DNA of 64,000 bases from Verticillium longisporum (Eukaryota > Ascomycota > Sordariomycetes > Glomerellales > Plectosphaerellaceae). The number at the start of each line of letters is the position of its first letter. Positions within the stretch are counted from its first letter, which is position 1. A model generated the notes under the pieces. That model saw only the letters and a program-made list of their open reading frames with translations. It was not told where the DNA came from and searched no databases. Position numbers and translations under genes: made by a program. Shown here in pieces: positions 46,485 through 58,378 of the stretch. The stretch lies in assembly GCA_019188255.1 (NCBI GenBank), contig JAETXT010000010.1, positions 3,224,001 through 3,288,000 on the forward strand, given 5' to 3'.

Positions 46485-49400
46485 CTACTCCGCAACCTCG
46501 ATCCTCTTAATCATGGCCCCCCCAATCCTCGCAATCTCCAACAAGACAGCCCCCTTGTTCACCTCGACCTCGTCCCCGTCCCCGTCCCCGTCCCCGACGG
46601 CCGAAAAGTTAAAAGGCAGGCCGACCCGGAACGCCTGCCTCCGGAGCTTGGGCTGCCAGATGGCCCCGACGACGGCGTCCCCGCGCCCGCCGCGGAAGAA
46701 GATGAGGCTGTCCTCGTACGCGGCCTCGAGCTCGCCGAGCAGCACGTCCACGGGATGCCGTGCCAGCGGGAGCGGCACCTTGCCCGTCCGGGCGTCGAGG
46801 TTCTTGAACGCCGAGTGCCGCGCACCCGCGTCGGCGGCGGCGTCGCGGAGCACGCGCTTCATCTCCTTGGACGAGAGGTGGAGGAGCAAGTCGTAGTCTG
46901 CGAGCGACGGCTCGAAGAGGGCGTCAATCTCGAGCGCCACGTCCTGCTCGCGGACGAGGCGGACGGCCGACTTGGCAAGGCGCGTCATGCGCGTCGCCGA
47001 GAGCTTCGTCGGCGCCGTGCGTGTGTACGACTGGCCCGTTGGGTCGTTGGACGTGGCGACGAAGAGGACGGCGTGGTTCATGTTGGGGTCGCGCGCGCGC
47101 CAGGCGGCGAGCGTCGTTTGCGACAGCGCCGCGTCCTCTGGAGACATGTCGTCGGAAAAGTCGACGACCAGTGGCTGCGTGCGCCAGTCCCAGCGGGAGA
47201 GGAAGAGGAGGGTGCGCAGGAAACCGGACTGCGCGCTCGAGGGGATCTTCCACGGGTGCGGGCGCAGGAAGACGTGGAGCACAAGGAGCTCGATGAGCTC
47301 CTCGGAAATGTGGCCCGTCAGCTTGTGACTGTTGAACCAGTGCTTGGTCATGCGGATTGCGGGCGAGAGAGCGGGGAGGCGCGTGCAGAAGCTGGCGATG
47401 GACTGCGTGTGGAGCGGCAGGTCATTGTTCTGCCAGCGGATCTTGTGCAGCGTCTCCTCGGCGGCGAGCCGAACGTAGGGGTCGAGCGTCTTGTTCTTTG
47501 CCTGGCGCTCGAGAAGGGTCTCCTCGGGATCCGAGTGGACGCGCAGGCGGAACGCCGCGCCGTTCTCGTAGACGACGTCGAGGAAAGCCAGGTTGTCCGA
47601 GTCGCGGACGGCATTGTCACGGCCGAGGCACGTTGTGATGTTGTCCTTGGCGGCCTTTAACCTCCTGTCAATGTCGAGCAGGAATTCAATCTTGGCCTCC
47701 TGGATCGCCACGACATTCTCAGGCCACTTGCTCGACGCTTCGAACGTGAGCGTCACGTCCATAGGAACGGCGGTGCCCTTGTGGAAGCCGATGACGGGCG
47801 GCCGAATCGAGGCGTAGCGGAGTTCGGGAACAACAGGCGCCAACCGCCTGATGGAGAGGGGCAGGTCCTCGAGACTGCGAAGGTCGTGCTCCATCGTCTG
47901 GAAGGCGCGCCTCGCCGTGTCGAAAGCCTCCTTGTCGACGGGCGTGAACTCGAGGCCTTCCGGCGTCTTGCCGCCGTAGAAGTGAATGTTGCTCTCCTCG
48001 ACGCTCGCGTGCAGCTTCAGCGCGTAGCGGGTAATCTCCTCGCAGATGCCCGCCGCAGACGTCTGCTTCCAGGGGACACACTCGAGGATGCTGCCGTCCT
48101 TGAATCTTCGCAGCTCCGACTTGTCACCCCAGAACTGACGGAACCTGGCGGCTTCCTTCTGCGACTCGGCCGACGGACCATACTCCATGGGCTTGGCCAT
48201 GTTGGCGAGGTCAAAGACGACTCCGATGAGCACGCTCGGCGTACTGGCCTCGGGCTGCGTGTCGAGCTCCCATGCCGACTGTTCCGGCAGCTTGATGTGG
48301 ATGAGAGCGGCGCGGTCGTTCAGTGCCTTCTTCAACGTCTTGTGCACTCTTGAGCTGAAGTTCCAGAAAGGTCCTTGGCGGTCCGCTGCGGCGCTGTTGC
48401 GCTCGAGATCAATGTCTTCAATCTCAATGTTGATGTCATACATTTGATGCGGGAGGTCGACCTTTGTGATGAAGGCCGCCTCGAACTGGTCAGCGACATG
48501 GGCGTTGAGCAGCTCCAGCGTGATGCCGGCGTGGTACTTCAGTAGGTTCGCGGACCAGGGGCTCATCTTGAACAGGATGTTGAGCTCACGGTCGGCGTCA
48601 AACATGACGGGGCCTGCCTCGCGAATCGCCTCTTCGCCACGAGCATGCGCGCCAAAGACGAAGGGCTTGGCGACGAAGTCTGTGGACCCGAGAAACTGAA
48701 CCGTGGCCTTGAACAGCTCCGTGCTGCTGAGGGAAGACGACAGGGCCGCCTGGCCGTTCCTGCCACCCTTCTGCAGCAGCAGCGCCATGGTGATGGCCCA
48801 CTCAAAGTGACCGAAGCCTCCGCCCGACATGTTGCCGCCGAGCCCGCGCTGCTCGAGCCAGACCTTGCCGAGGATGCAGGCATCGGCAAAGGCTTTGCAT
48901 TGGGTCCTCGCGCGGGTCAAGACGCGCAGGTATGTGACGAATGTCTCCTCGGCCTTGAGGGTTGAGTTGTAGAACGGGGTCGGGGCGTCTGCGCCGTCGG
49001 CCTTGTTGTTGTTTGCGGTGGAGATGAGCTTGGACTTGGTGAAGAGGCCGTCGGGGGCGCAGGGGATGATGCGGATGGCGTATGCAGCGTCGTCGTCGTC
49101 GTCGTCGTCTTCGTCGTCGTCGTCTTCGTCTTCGTTGTCGTCATCTTCGCTGTCATCCTCCTCTTCCGAGTCGTCTTCTTCCGATTTTCCCGCCTTTCCC
49201 GCCTTTCCCGCCTTTTTGTCACCCTTCTTCTCCTCCGCGACCTTGGGAAGGACGGTCAAAACAGGCAGAAGGCTGTTCTCGTTGAGGTTCTCAAACAGCA
49301 GGTCGACAGACGAGCCCAGGGCCTCGCGAACGCCAGCGGCAATGGTGGCGATGTAGTAGGCGCGACGGTAAAAGTAGCGCATGGCCTGGAAGTCCTTGTC

Positions 49401-49929
49401 CTGGAAGAGCGAGGCGGGCATCTGCACAATCATGTCGACGCACTTGTCCTCCTGGCCCTGGACCATGGTGCGCGAGACGTAGCTGCCGACGACGTTGCAG
49501 GCGGCGGGCTTGGCGTAGGCGAGCTTGTAGGGGGCGTCGGCGGCGGGCTTGGGGTCGGGAAAGGGGATCTGGACGTGGTGTTTCTTCTGGAACTTGCGCG
49601 TGGCATCGGAGATCTGGAGCGGCAAGAGAGGACAGAGGGTCAGCGTAGTTCATGGTCGAGACGAGTGTTAAATGATGTAGAGCCAAGAGGGGGATTCGTA
49701 CGGGAGCGGCCTCCTGCGGGGCAATGGCGTCAATAACGTCCTTGATCTGCTTCAAAAGGGCGTCGGCGCCGTCAAAGGTCTCTGCGTAGTCGACCTTGAC
49801 CTCCTTCAGAAGCTCTTCGGTCTGCAGGACGAAAGGACTGGCCGTGGCTGTGGCCATGGCGACGGATCGTTTGGACTTGGGGGCGTCGCCATGGTGAGAG
49901 ACCTTGCGTCTTTTGGCGCCAGACTCCAT
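46485..49929 (-). CDS. utp22: UTP22/Nrap, U3 snoRNP-associated 90S pre-ribosome factor
   Basis: Nucleolar scaffold of the UTP-C complex in the small-subunit processome, needed for 18S rRNA maturation. Exons, minus strand: 49929-49702 and 49613-46485, 1118 residues. A basic N-terminus (MESGAKRRKVSHH) precedes the Nrap domains, which have an inactive poly(A)-polymerase/nucleotidyltransferase-like fold. Landmarks: SRTMVQGQEDKCVDMIVQMP, CKAFADACILGKVWLEQRGL, KHWFNSHKLTGHISEELIELLVLHVF. An acidic tract (EEDDSEEEDDSEDDD and on) interrupts the first domain. Near the C-terminus GD dipeptides come from a hexanucleotide repeat (about 46568-46596). The 0.93-kb gap to SCOT is a divergent promoter region. 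Confidence 0.95.
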
Positions 49930-50859
49930 GGTGGCGTGGGTTGTCGGTTGGCAGGCCGGATGAAGGTGCTTTGGGTGTGGTCGTGGGTGTGGTCGTGGTC
50001 GTGCAATGGTGTTGGAAGACGGGATGCCCTCACAGAAAGCATGAGCTCCTCCTCACCATCGACGGCCTCTGGGTCGCACCTGCACGTCGACTTGAACTTT
50101 TTTCTGCAGCGGCGTGGGGCTCTGATAAGATAAGGCGGAAGCTCCAGCCACATGTTCATGCTGACAGTCATAGCTGACATAAGACTGTGGCCGAGAGGCG
50201 CGGCAGAGGACTTACCCGGACGACGGGACCATGCGGGGAACGAGGAACGGCGGAAGAATGCTACGTTCTTGTGCGTGTGCCTTTGACCTGGGGGTCCTCT
50301 AAGGGGAGCTAGAGAGCTAGTGGAGCCTGGGGGATGGGGCACTCCGCACGTCGGAAGGCTGTCGGAAACGATCCTCGGCAGCTGGGCCACATCCCGAGCC
50401 CTTTGTGGCCGCAGTGGCCCAGTGGCTCACAGTCTCACAGTGGCCCAGTGGCTCACCGTCTCACAGTGGCCGCAGTGGCCGCAGTGGCCGCAGTGGCTCA
50501 CAGCGGCCCAGTGCAGCTTCCCTTTTGGATCGTTCACCTCGGCCACTGCCGGTTTAAACAGCCGGGTCAATAAAGTCGCCCTCCATCGCCGGCTGTACCT
50601 TGACCACCGTCGCCGATTGCTCGCTCCTCCTTCTCTCTCCCCCCCTTCTTCTCCCCTCCGGCTTCGCTTTCTGAACATAGCTTTTTACAAGGTACTCTCT
50701 ACCATTGCTCTCCTTCTGCTTTATACCCTGAACGTCCCCCTCGTCATAGTCTGACCCTGGTCACTGCCTGTGTGTCTTGTCATCGCTACAACCCCTCCAC
50801 CCCTCTGGTTGTCCGTCACATCATAGGAAGTAGGTCAATTCACCTAGGTACACAACACA
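49930..50859. other. Divergent promoter region, UTP22 / SCOT
   Basis: 930 bp between divergent genes. It contains the GC-rich minisatellite at 50408-50512 and a CT-rich stretch before the SCOT start. Confidence 0.65.
50408..50512. repeat. CAGTGGCC-type minisatellite in the UTP22/SCOT promoter
   Basis: Mixed tandem copies of GCAGTGGCC, CAGTGGCCCAGTGGCTCAC and CAGTCTCA. Three perfect CGCAGTGGC copies lie at about 50470-50495. Confidence 0.8.
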
Positions 50860-52565
50860 ATGTCTTCTGCTGCGCTCTGCATGAGGACAGTACGAGCCTA
50901 TGCTCGCCATGGCTCCAATGTAAGCTCTCCTGTACTACGCCGACTACCTGTCAATGGCCGGCGGCAGCCATGTCACAGGCAGCGAGACTGACACGGGCCA
51001 ATGCAGACCACACCCCTCCTGGCGCGCGCCTTCTCGGCGTCCAGCCGCAGACTCGAGATCAACAAGGTGTTTCCCTCGGCGGCCGAGGCGCTCAAGGACA
51101 TGCAGCCCAACTCGACGCTGCTGTGCGGCGGCTTTGGCCTCTGCGGCGTGCCCGACACGCTGATCAACGAGGTGCTGAAGAAGCCCGAGCTCACGGGTCT
51201 CACGGCCGTCTCGAACAATGCCGGCACGGACACGTCGGGGCTCGGGCAGCTGCTCAAGACGAAGCAGATCAAGAAGATGGTGGCCAGCTACATTGGCGAG
51301 AACAAGACGTTTGAGACCATGTACCTCACGGGCGAGGTCGAGCTCGAGCTGACGCCGCAGGGCACGCTCGCCGAGCGCTGCGCCGCCGGCGGCAAGGGCA
51401 TCCCGGCCTTCTACACGCCGGCGGCCTTTGGCACGGTCGTGCAGACGGGCGACCTGCCGCTGAAGAACAAGGCCGACGGCACGCCGGCCGTCTTCTCCCA
51501 CCCCAAGGACGTCAAGGTGTTCCACGGCAAGCCGTACCTGCTCGAGCACAGCATCGACGGCGACTACGCCTTTGTCAAGGCCTACAAGGCCGACAAGCTC
51601 GGCAACTGCCAGTTCCGCCTCGCCGCCCACAACTTCAACGGCGCCATGGGCCGCAACGCCAAGATGACCATTGTCGAGGCCGAGCACATTGTCGAGCCCG
51701 GCGAGATCAGCCCCGAGGCCATCCACCTGCCGGGCATCTACGTCCAGCGCGTCGTCCAGAGCACCGAGGACAAGAAGATTGAAAAGTACACGTGGGCCAA
51801 GGACGACAGCGACAGCGACAGCGACACGTCGGTCCAATCGGCGCTCGGCTCGGGCGACACGGCGGCCAAGCGCGAGCGCATCGTGCGGCGCGCCGCCAAG
51901 GAGTTCAAGAACGGCATGTACGCCAACCTCGGCATCGGCATGCCCATGCTGGCGCCGGGGTTTGTCGGCCCCGAGGTCGAGGTGCAGCTGCAGTCGGAGA
52001 ACGGCATCCTCGGCCTCGGCGCGTACCCGAAAAAGGGCCTCGAGGACGCCGACCTCATCAACGCCGGCAAGGAGACGGTGACGCTGAACCCCGGCGCCGC
52101 CGTCTTTGGCAGCGAGGAGAGCTTCGGCATGATCCGCAGCGGCCGCATCAACCTCACCATCCTCGGCGCCATGCAGGTCAGCAGCACGGGCGACCTCGCC
52201 AACTGGATGCTGCCGGGCAAGGTCAAGGGCTTTGGCGGCGCCATGGACCTCGTCAGCAACCCCAGCGCCACAAAGGTCGTCGTCACCATGGAGCACACGG
52301 ACAAGAAGGGCAACCCCAAGATTGTCAAGCAGTGCGCCTTTCCGCTGACGGGCCGCGCCTGCGTCTCGCGCATCATCACGGAACTGGTATGTGTCGCCGT
52401 GCGAAGACGAGAAGTCATGCTAATTCCACGCAGGGCGTCTTTGACGTCGACTTTGCCCACGGCCTGCAGCTCGTCGAGATTGCCGACGGCGTGACGGTCG
52501 AGGAGATCAAGAGCAAGACGGAGGCGCCGTTCACCGTCGCCGAGGACCTCAAGCCCATGCTGTGA
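50860..52565 (+). CDS. Succinyl-CoA:3-oxoacid CoA-transferase, mitochondrial
   Basis: Transfers CoA from succinyl-CoA to acetoacetate in the mitochondrial matrix. Exons: 50860-50919, 51007-52386 and 52434-52565, 523 residues. The first exon plus [12 protein letters not shown] forms a basic, Ser-rich mitochondrial presequence. The alpha half has [16 protein letters not shown] and [14 protein letters not shown]. The beta half begins at [26 protein letters not shown] and carries the catalytic Glu in [10 protein letters not shown] (Glu351 by my count). The linker between halves has a DSDSDSD stretch from a GACAGC hexanucleotide repeat (about 51805-51826). The gene is intact. Confidence 0.96.
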
Positions 52566-52880
52566 GCTGGCTGTTGGTGCGTCAAAACGGAAGGGTCGGT
52601 TCGCGCGTGTTCAGATGGATGGGCCTGGGATTTGGGTAGTACTTGATCGCCGGCGTTTCGAGGCAATCTACATTTGATATGCTCAGTCCATAATTGAAAT
52701 GGTCAATAGTCTGTCCGATGTCTGACTGGCCGGTGCATGAGCAAGGCTGACGAGGCTGCGTGTGACACTGTCCTTGGCACAGTAAGCAAGGTACCTACCT
52801 ACCTACCTACCTACCTACCTACCTTAAGTACCTACACCAAGTATGCTCCTCAATCCATCACGCACCCTCGACAACCCGCC
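52566..52880. other. Short intergenic region with ACCT tetranucleotide run
   Basis: 315 bp between SCOT and the next gene on the same strand. (ACCT)n occupies about 52791-52823, closely followed by TTAAGTACCTACACC. The ATG at 52881 follows 60 bp later, so the run is in the promoter or leader. Confidence 0.75.
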
Positions 52881-54570
52881 ATGTACGATCGCGAAACGGG
52901 CCAGGTCTACAGAGAGACCGTCGTGCCAGGCGCGCCGCGCGGTGCAGAAGCCGACTGGGCGCGGCGCGTCGATCTGCCGTCATGGAGGGGTCGTTCCGGC
53001 CGAGGCGTCCAGGGCCCCAGGTCCCTCGCCGACATGGCCATGCATACCGTCGCCGAGAACGTTGGGTCTCTCTCTGATGACCATCTCGGGCGGCACGTCT
53101 TGCCTGCGAGGATGCTGTGGAGGATCTGGCGTTTGTTGGAGAACCGGTGCGTGTTCGTCTGGCAAGCTACGATGATGATGATCATGATGCTGATCATGAT
53201 GCTGATCATGCTGATCATGATGCTGACAAGACAGCGGCATCTGCTTCCAAGCATGGAAGACCTTCTCCAAGCTCCTCCTCGCCGAGGACGGGGACAAGAC
53301 GCTCGACCTCTACCGCTTCCGCCACCACATCTGCCGGCCGTCCCAGGACCTCGCGCGCTACCTGCAGCCTCTGCAGTCGACGTCGGTCGACTTCCTGTGC
53401 CACCTCAGCATCAACGGGCCCTGCGCCTTTGACACGAGCGAGCTCCTCGCCCTCGCATCCCTGCGCAACCTCGCCGCCCTCGAGATCATCCAGCCCGCCG
53501 CCGCCGCCGCCGCCGCGCGCGCCAGCTTCCCCCGCGTCAGCGACCGCCTCGTGCGCTCGTGGTCCGAGGCCCCGGCCCCCTTCCCGCGGCTGCGCGTCCT
53601 GCGCCTCTGGGGCGACGACGCCGTTTCGCAGCACTCGCTGCCCTACGTCGCCCGCTTCCCCGCCCTGCGCCTCTACGACGTCCACGCCGCCCGCAGCGCC
53701 TTCCCCGCCGCCGACGTCCTGGCCCGCCACCACGGCTGGACCGTCGCCGCGCCGCTGCACGGCCTGCACGACTCGCTGCTGTGGTACCTCATGCTGTTCG
53801 CGCCGCTCGAGGGAGACAAAACGGCGCAGGCTCCCGGCGTCACCCTGAAGGAGCTCGCGCGCGGCATCGACGACGGCCTGCTGCGCTTCGGCCACGACGC
53901 GCGCCAGCCGCTCCGCTTCGTCGCTGACGAGCCGCCGCCGCCGTTCCTCGACGCCCTCGCCGACGCGGCGCGCGCGAACCGCTCGCTGTACCTGGATGCG
54001 CCGGCGTATGACCTCCGGACCTGCAGGCGGTTTCCCTTTGAGACGTGGGCGTTTTTCCTGTGCGCTTTTCTTGAGCAGCTGGACCGAGCGCGGGGGGGGC
54101 TTGAGGGGCGGGATGATTCTTCGGACGGGCAGACCGGGCAGGATACACCGTCAGACAGGCAGCCAGACAAGCAGCCCACGCAGGACAATTCCCCAGACGA
54201 GCAGCCCAGACGAGACAAATGCTCAGACGAGCAGCCCAGGCACGCCCTGTCGGGCAACCTGCTGCTCCCCCCCAAGCCAATGGCCTGCCTGCAGCTCGGC
54301 CACAGCGACAGGGCCGGCATCTCGCCCGCCGTGGCCCATGTCAGCCGCGGGCTGTTCGCCACGTCGCGCTACACCTTCTACCGCACGGGGGACGCTGCCG
54401 CCGCCGTCGCGGGCGAGGGAACCACGGGAACCACGAGCAAGCGGCACCAGGAGGCGGCGGGGTTCATGAAGCCCAGGGCCCAAACCTCGACGGTGGAGAC
54501 GGGCTTGCCTCTGCGGCGGAGGAAGCGCATGCGCATGGACGAGCTATTGGAGTCTTTCATGAGGTCGTGA
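52881..54570 (+). CDS. Protein of unknown function (basic C-terminus, disordered insert)
   Basis: Not recognised. Exons: 52881-53146 and 53235-54570, 533 residues. The start MYDRETGQVYRETVVPGAP follows the ACCT run. The splice gives LLENR-GICFQAWKTFSKLLL. The middle has leucine-rich helical text (LHLSINGPCAFDTSELLALASLRNLAALEII) and RLRVLRLWGDDAVSQHSLPYVARFPALRLYDV, loosely like a leucine-rich-repeat or F-box-associated protein. A repetitive polar insert (SDRQPDKQPTQDNSPDEQP) precedes a final basic RRRKRMRMDELLESFM. The intron (53147-53234) is filled with a TGATCATGA repeat. Confidence 0.82.
53161..53230. repeat. TGATCATGATGC repeat inside an intron
   Basis: Seven or so copies of the palindrome TGATCA or its variant, spaced 9-12 bp, fill most of the 88-bp intron and run into its branch site TGCTGAC. 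Confidence 0.85.
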
Positions 54571-54911
54571 GATTGGTACGTGCTGGTGCGCGCTGTTGTC
54601 AGGCTGGCCAGCCAGCAAGGTTCGCGGGCCAAAGTTCGTGGACGAAAGTTCATGGTCGGCCCAACAGGTCGCTGCATGCTGGCAGCCTTCCATGTCAAGC
54701 CCAACCGTTTGCATTAAGCTCTGGCTCGCAAAGTTCTATGCGCCGCACACGACCCGTCGGAGACGGCAGACGTCTGTCTACATAGCAGAGGGCTGCCCCC
54801 GTCCGAGGCGTCTCCTGCTCGCACGTCACCGCCCACACCACACGTCGCATACAATCGTCCGTACCAGCCTACTTGAAAATCGACCGACTCGAGCCCTGCA
54901 GCCAGCTGATC
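54571..54911. other. Short intergenic stretch
   Basis: About 340 bp. No gene or repeat beyond GGTTCGCGGGCCAAAGTTCGTGG-like short direct repeats (about 54618-54655). Confidence 0.5.
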
Positions 54912-56745
54912 ATGCCCGCTCACGAGGGATCTTCCACACCTCTGTCTGGTATAGATGTGGGACTGCAAGTCGTGGCGCTGAAAAGGCGCTTCAGCGAGCT
55001 CGAGAAGACCATGAACGAAATCATCCAAAAGAGAATGGCGTCGCAAAAAAGCATCAAGGACACAGCGGCCCTGCACAAACTGCTGCTCCTGCGAACGCAG
55101 ATCAACTCGTCGGCCGCCCAAATGGTGGAGCAGCTCGGCGATGCGGCCACTGGCAAACCCAACACGGCCCGTCAGCCGCATCACATTCCCAGGAAGCCTG
55201 TGCCCTCGCCGTCCCCGCGACATGCCCTGAGTTCCGGTCCGACTGATGTCGAGACCCAGCCATCGCTGAATGAAACCTCTCTGCCGACTCGTCAGCCTGG
55301 CGAGTCTGGCTCGACGTTGGCCGTGGCGCCCATTGATATGAAGACGTCCTTTGTCCACTCGTCCCTGAGCTTGCACACCCCAGGTCCGAACACACCCGGC
55401 CAGCATGCACCTGCGGCCCCTACGGCTGCTGCTCCTATGGCTGCTACTCCCATGGCTGCTACTCTGACAATCCAGCCCAACCACATCATCTATCGCAAGC
55501 TCGAGGCCGCCTACTGGACACGGTTCTCGTTCCTCAAGAAGCGCATCCACAACGACCACTGGCAAGCCTTCAGCAGCAGAGCCAAGAGCGAAGGCTGCGA
55601 AGGCGAGAAGCTGTACGCGGAGGAGCTCGAAATGTTCAACGAGGACATCACCAGCCTGGCCGCCATCGAGACGCAGCACGACTTCCTGCGCCACGGCATC
55701 AAGGGCCTCACGACAAAGGAGGCCATGGCCGCCTACTGGAAGCTCTGCGTCGAGCGCGCCGCGGCGATACCGTGTCACATGAAGCGGCAGCATCGTCGGC
55801 AGCAGCAGTTCAAGGAGCTCCAGGACCTGAATCACGAGCAAGAGGAACAGGCTCATAATATGCACCTCGGCCGACTGCCGCGGCTTGTGGGCAGGTATAG
55901 TCGCTATATGCGAGACCTTTCGTTCGGGGAGGGCCTGCGGATGCTTGCCCACATCCTTGGCGACATGGACCGCATGGACGGCGACGAGGAGCGCGGCGTC
56001 GAGCCGTACATCATGGTCTCCCCTCTCGTGCTCAAGAGCCTGGCGTGTGCCCGTCCCAGCCGCGGCGAGAGGCTCGCGAAAAGTGTCGTGGAAGAGTTGC
56101 TGCGGCAGTTTGAGCAATCAGGCGGCACGGAGGACAGCGCTGTGCCCGAACAGGAGACTGGCGTGATGGACCCGTCGACGCAGAACCGCGAGCGCTCTGA
56201 CGTGTTCGAGGGACCTCTGCGGTTCAGCCCCCCCCCCGACACAGGCCGGCACGTGCTTTGATGTTGTCATTTCCCTCGACGACATCAAGTCGACGGAAGC
56301 CGCGGCGGTGATCGCCGAACGATCCGTTCGAGCCGCGCTCATGAGGCTCTTTGTCACGGCGGGCATCGTGGCCTTGGACGACGCCGCCAGGCTCGAGCCG
56401 CTTCGGCCGGTCGTCGTCGAGGAGGCCGACGTCCATTACTTTGAGCCCTGGTCCACCAAGAGGCGCGCCATTGTGCGTGCCGTGGCTACCCTTCGCGGCC
56501 AGCTCTGGCCTGACGGGGCTGTTCCCCGTTCCGAAGCGTCGCCGCAGCTTTGCGCGTTTGTCGAAAGGTGGACTGGAGGCGAGCATGGGCCCGTCGCTGA
56601 TATGTACCCGACGGGTGACTATGCCTATGACTCTGAGGGGTCGATGGAGCAGGGGCCGATGGAGCAGGGGCCGGACGTCGACTTGTTTCCGGACGTGGAT
56701 TCGGACGCCGACAGCTGGGCCTACTGTACTGTTGAGGACTGGTAG
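54912..56745 (+). CDS. Protein of unknown function, frameshifted in a C10 run
   Basis: Not recognised. The ATG at 54912 starts an N-terminal coiled coil (LQVVALKRRFSELEKTMNEIIQKR). A Pro/Thr/Ala-rich linker follows, then a helical domain (LEAAYWTRFSFLKKRIHNDHWQAF..EELEMFNEDITSL..TTKEAMAAYWKLCVERA) and an acidic C-terminus. At 56228-56237 a run of ten C ends the first frame at a TGA (56259-56261). With nine C the text continues PPPTQAGTCFDVVISLDDIKS into a frame open to 56745 that has no ATG of its own for about 100 bases. I take it as one gene of about 610 residues. Two genes, or an unseen intron, is the alternative. Confidence 0.75.
56228..56237 (+). other. Frameshift point, ten-C homopolymer
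   Basis: Ten C after TTCAG. Nine C (or twelve) would join the two open frames. A run this long is prone both to sequencing error and to real slippage. Confidence 0.75.
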
Positions 56746-57244
56746 ACGGGGATGCACGGCGGTCAGTCAGAGGTCAAGGTTCACGACAGATTGTCACGGG
56801 ATGAAGCATGGTGATGTGAGGGGGTGAATTGTACTACACTGCAGTATTGAGCAAACCCTTCCTCGGTCTTGAGCTTGGCGTTACTGATTCCGTTGTTGAC
56901 CTTGTGTTTTGTTATTCGAGTTTGTCCTTGTGATCCCTTGTGTTCTTGATTGAGTTGAATTGCTCCGTTCCGTTCCGTTGATGTCGAGGGGAAAATCGCT
57001 TGTGATTTTCCGGTCATTCCTTGCAAGCATTTTTTGATTTTTTCGATTGGTGACTTCCAAAGTAATTCCTTGCAAGCTGTCGCATCCATGTGGGATCATT
57101 TCGTGTACGGATCCCTGATGCTGATTCCGCCTGAACGCCCAAACAAAACAATCCGAGTCGTCTCGCTGCCGCAAACAGTGGCCGAAGAAGTCATCTCCTG
57201 CGACCTGCAAGGTGCCACCATCACCAGCGCAGAATCAGCCACCA
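56746..57244. other. Convergent 3' region
   Basis: 500 bp, AT-richer than its surroundings. ATTCCTTGCAAGC occurs twice (about 57015 and 57065). No gene was supported. Confidence 0.55.
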
Positions 57245-58378
57245 TCACCAAGCGCAATAGTCGCTGAAAGGATAGCCGCCGTTGCTGCCTCCAGCGTCGC
57301 CAGGGTGGTGTCCGTTTGGTCCGTAGAGGCGGCGTCGCTCCCGCTCGGCGTTGCGCGCGCGGTCCTGCGCGGCGATGACGCGGTCGAGCACGGCCTCCTG
57401 GTCGCGGCTGTCCTGGGTGTACAGGTGGTCGTGGGGTCCGACGCCGGGGTGGCGCGGGTCCTCCTCGCGAAGCGGCTGGGCGCGGCGGCCGGGCCACTGT
57501 CCGCTGAGGTGAAGGCGGTCAAAGGGCGTCTGGCCGGTGCGGCGGCTGGTGCTGGTGCTGGTGCTGGTGCTGGTACTGGTGCCGGCGGAGGCGGCATCGT
57601 CGTGGTCGCGGTCCCAGGCGGCGGCGAACTCGTTGGCGAGGCGCACGCAGCAGGCGCGGCGGGCGATCCAGGCGGGGTCGCGGGCGTTGACGTCGACGGG
57701 CTCGAGCAGGTCGAAGGTCTGGTCCTCGCGGGTGGCGCGGGCGCGGATGGCGGCCATGGCGACGTAGAGCATCTCGTCGACGGCGTGGCGCTCGGCGTCC
57801 TCGGCGTCCGTCGTCTCGAGCATCCAGTCCTCGCGCATGAACTCCTAGTCGCACGCGCGGACGGCCGTGTCGTGGCTCGTGCCGGCGCAGCCCCAGATGG
57901 CCCAGTAGTCGGCCCAGGCGTCGCTGAGGAGGACCTTGGCGCAGGCGACCGAGAGGACGAGCCCCGTGTGCTTGCAGTCGCGCGTCGTCTGCTTGCGGAT
58001 GAGGAGCGAGTGGCCGTCGAGGTCGTCGCGCGGATGGCGCGGGAGGAACCGCACGAGCAGCTTCACCGTGACGTCGAGGTGGTGGTGCTCGCGCTTGAGG
58101 CGCACAATCTTGTTGTCGGCGTTGTGGAGCTGCGCGAGGATCGGTCCCGCCATGCTGCGCGCTCGGTCGGCGTCGCAGTTCTGGCAGCGGCGCGTTGTGC
58201 GGCTGACGGACGGATGGGCTACGACGAAGGGACCCGAGGCGAGCACGGCTGCGACGGGCGGCGGGAGGGTCAGTGTCTGTCTGCAGGTGCGGCAGACATT
58301 GCCACGAGGGCGAGACGGGGACGGGGACGGGGACGGGGACGAGGTCGAGGGGAGCTGGCGGTTCATCTGAGCGGCCAT
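57245..58378 (-). CDS. Protein of unknown function with CxxC pairs and an in-frame TAG
   Basis: Not recognised. The ATG at 58378 starts MAAQMNRQLPST, followed by SP repeats, then CRTC (about residue 30) and CQNC (about 65), which could form one zinc site. A helical middle follows (NADNKIVRLKREHHHLDVTVKLLVRFLP..). The frame reads AVRACD, TAG at 57845-57847, then EFMREDWMLETTDAEDAE and on to YPFSDYCAW and the stop at 57245. The total is 377 codons without the final stop. Composition and charge pattern do not change across the TAG, which argues for one gene. TS repeats near the C-terminus (TSTSTSTSTSTS) come from a hexanucleotide repeat. Confidence 0.78.
57845..57847 (-). other. In-frame TAG in the 57-58 kb gene
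   Basis: mRNA-sense codons GAC TAG GAG. The same frame is open for 155 codons upstream (back to the ATG) and 200 codons downstream. The tetranucleotide is CTAG, as in SEC24 and the metacaspase. Confidence 0.8.

Noticed and set aside
46392..47660. 422-codon + strand frame overlapping UTP22
   Set aside because: Antisense shadow of a GC-rich coding exon with no ATG or domain support. UTP22 on the other strand is recognised throughout.
52881..58378. A biosynthetic or defence cluster made of the three unknown genes
   Set aside because: No synthase, transporter, nuclease or regulator signature. Adjacency alone is not evidence of a shared system.
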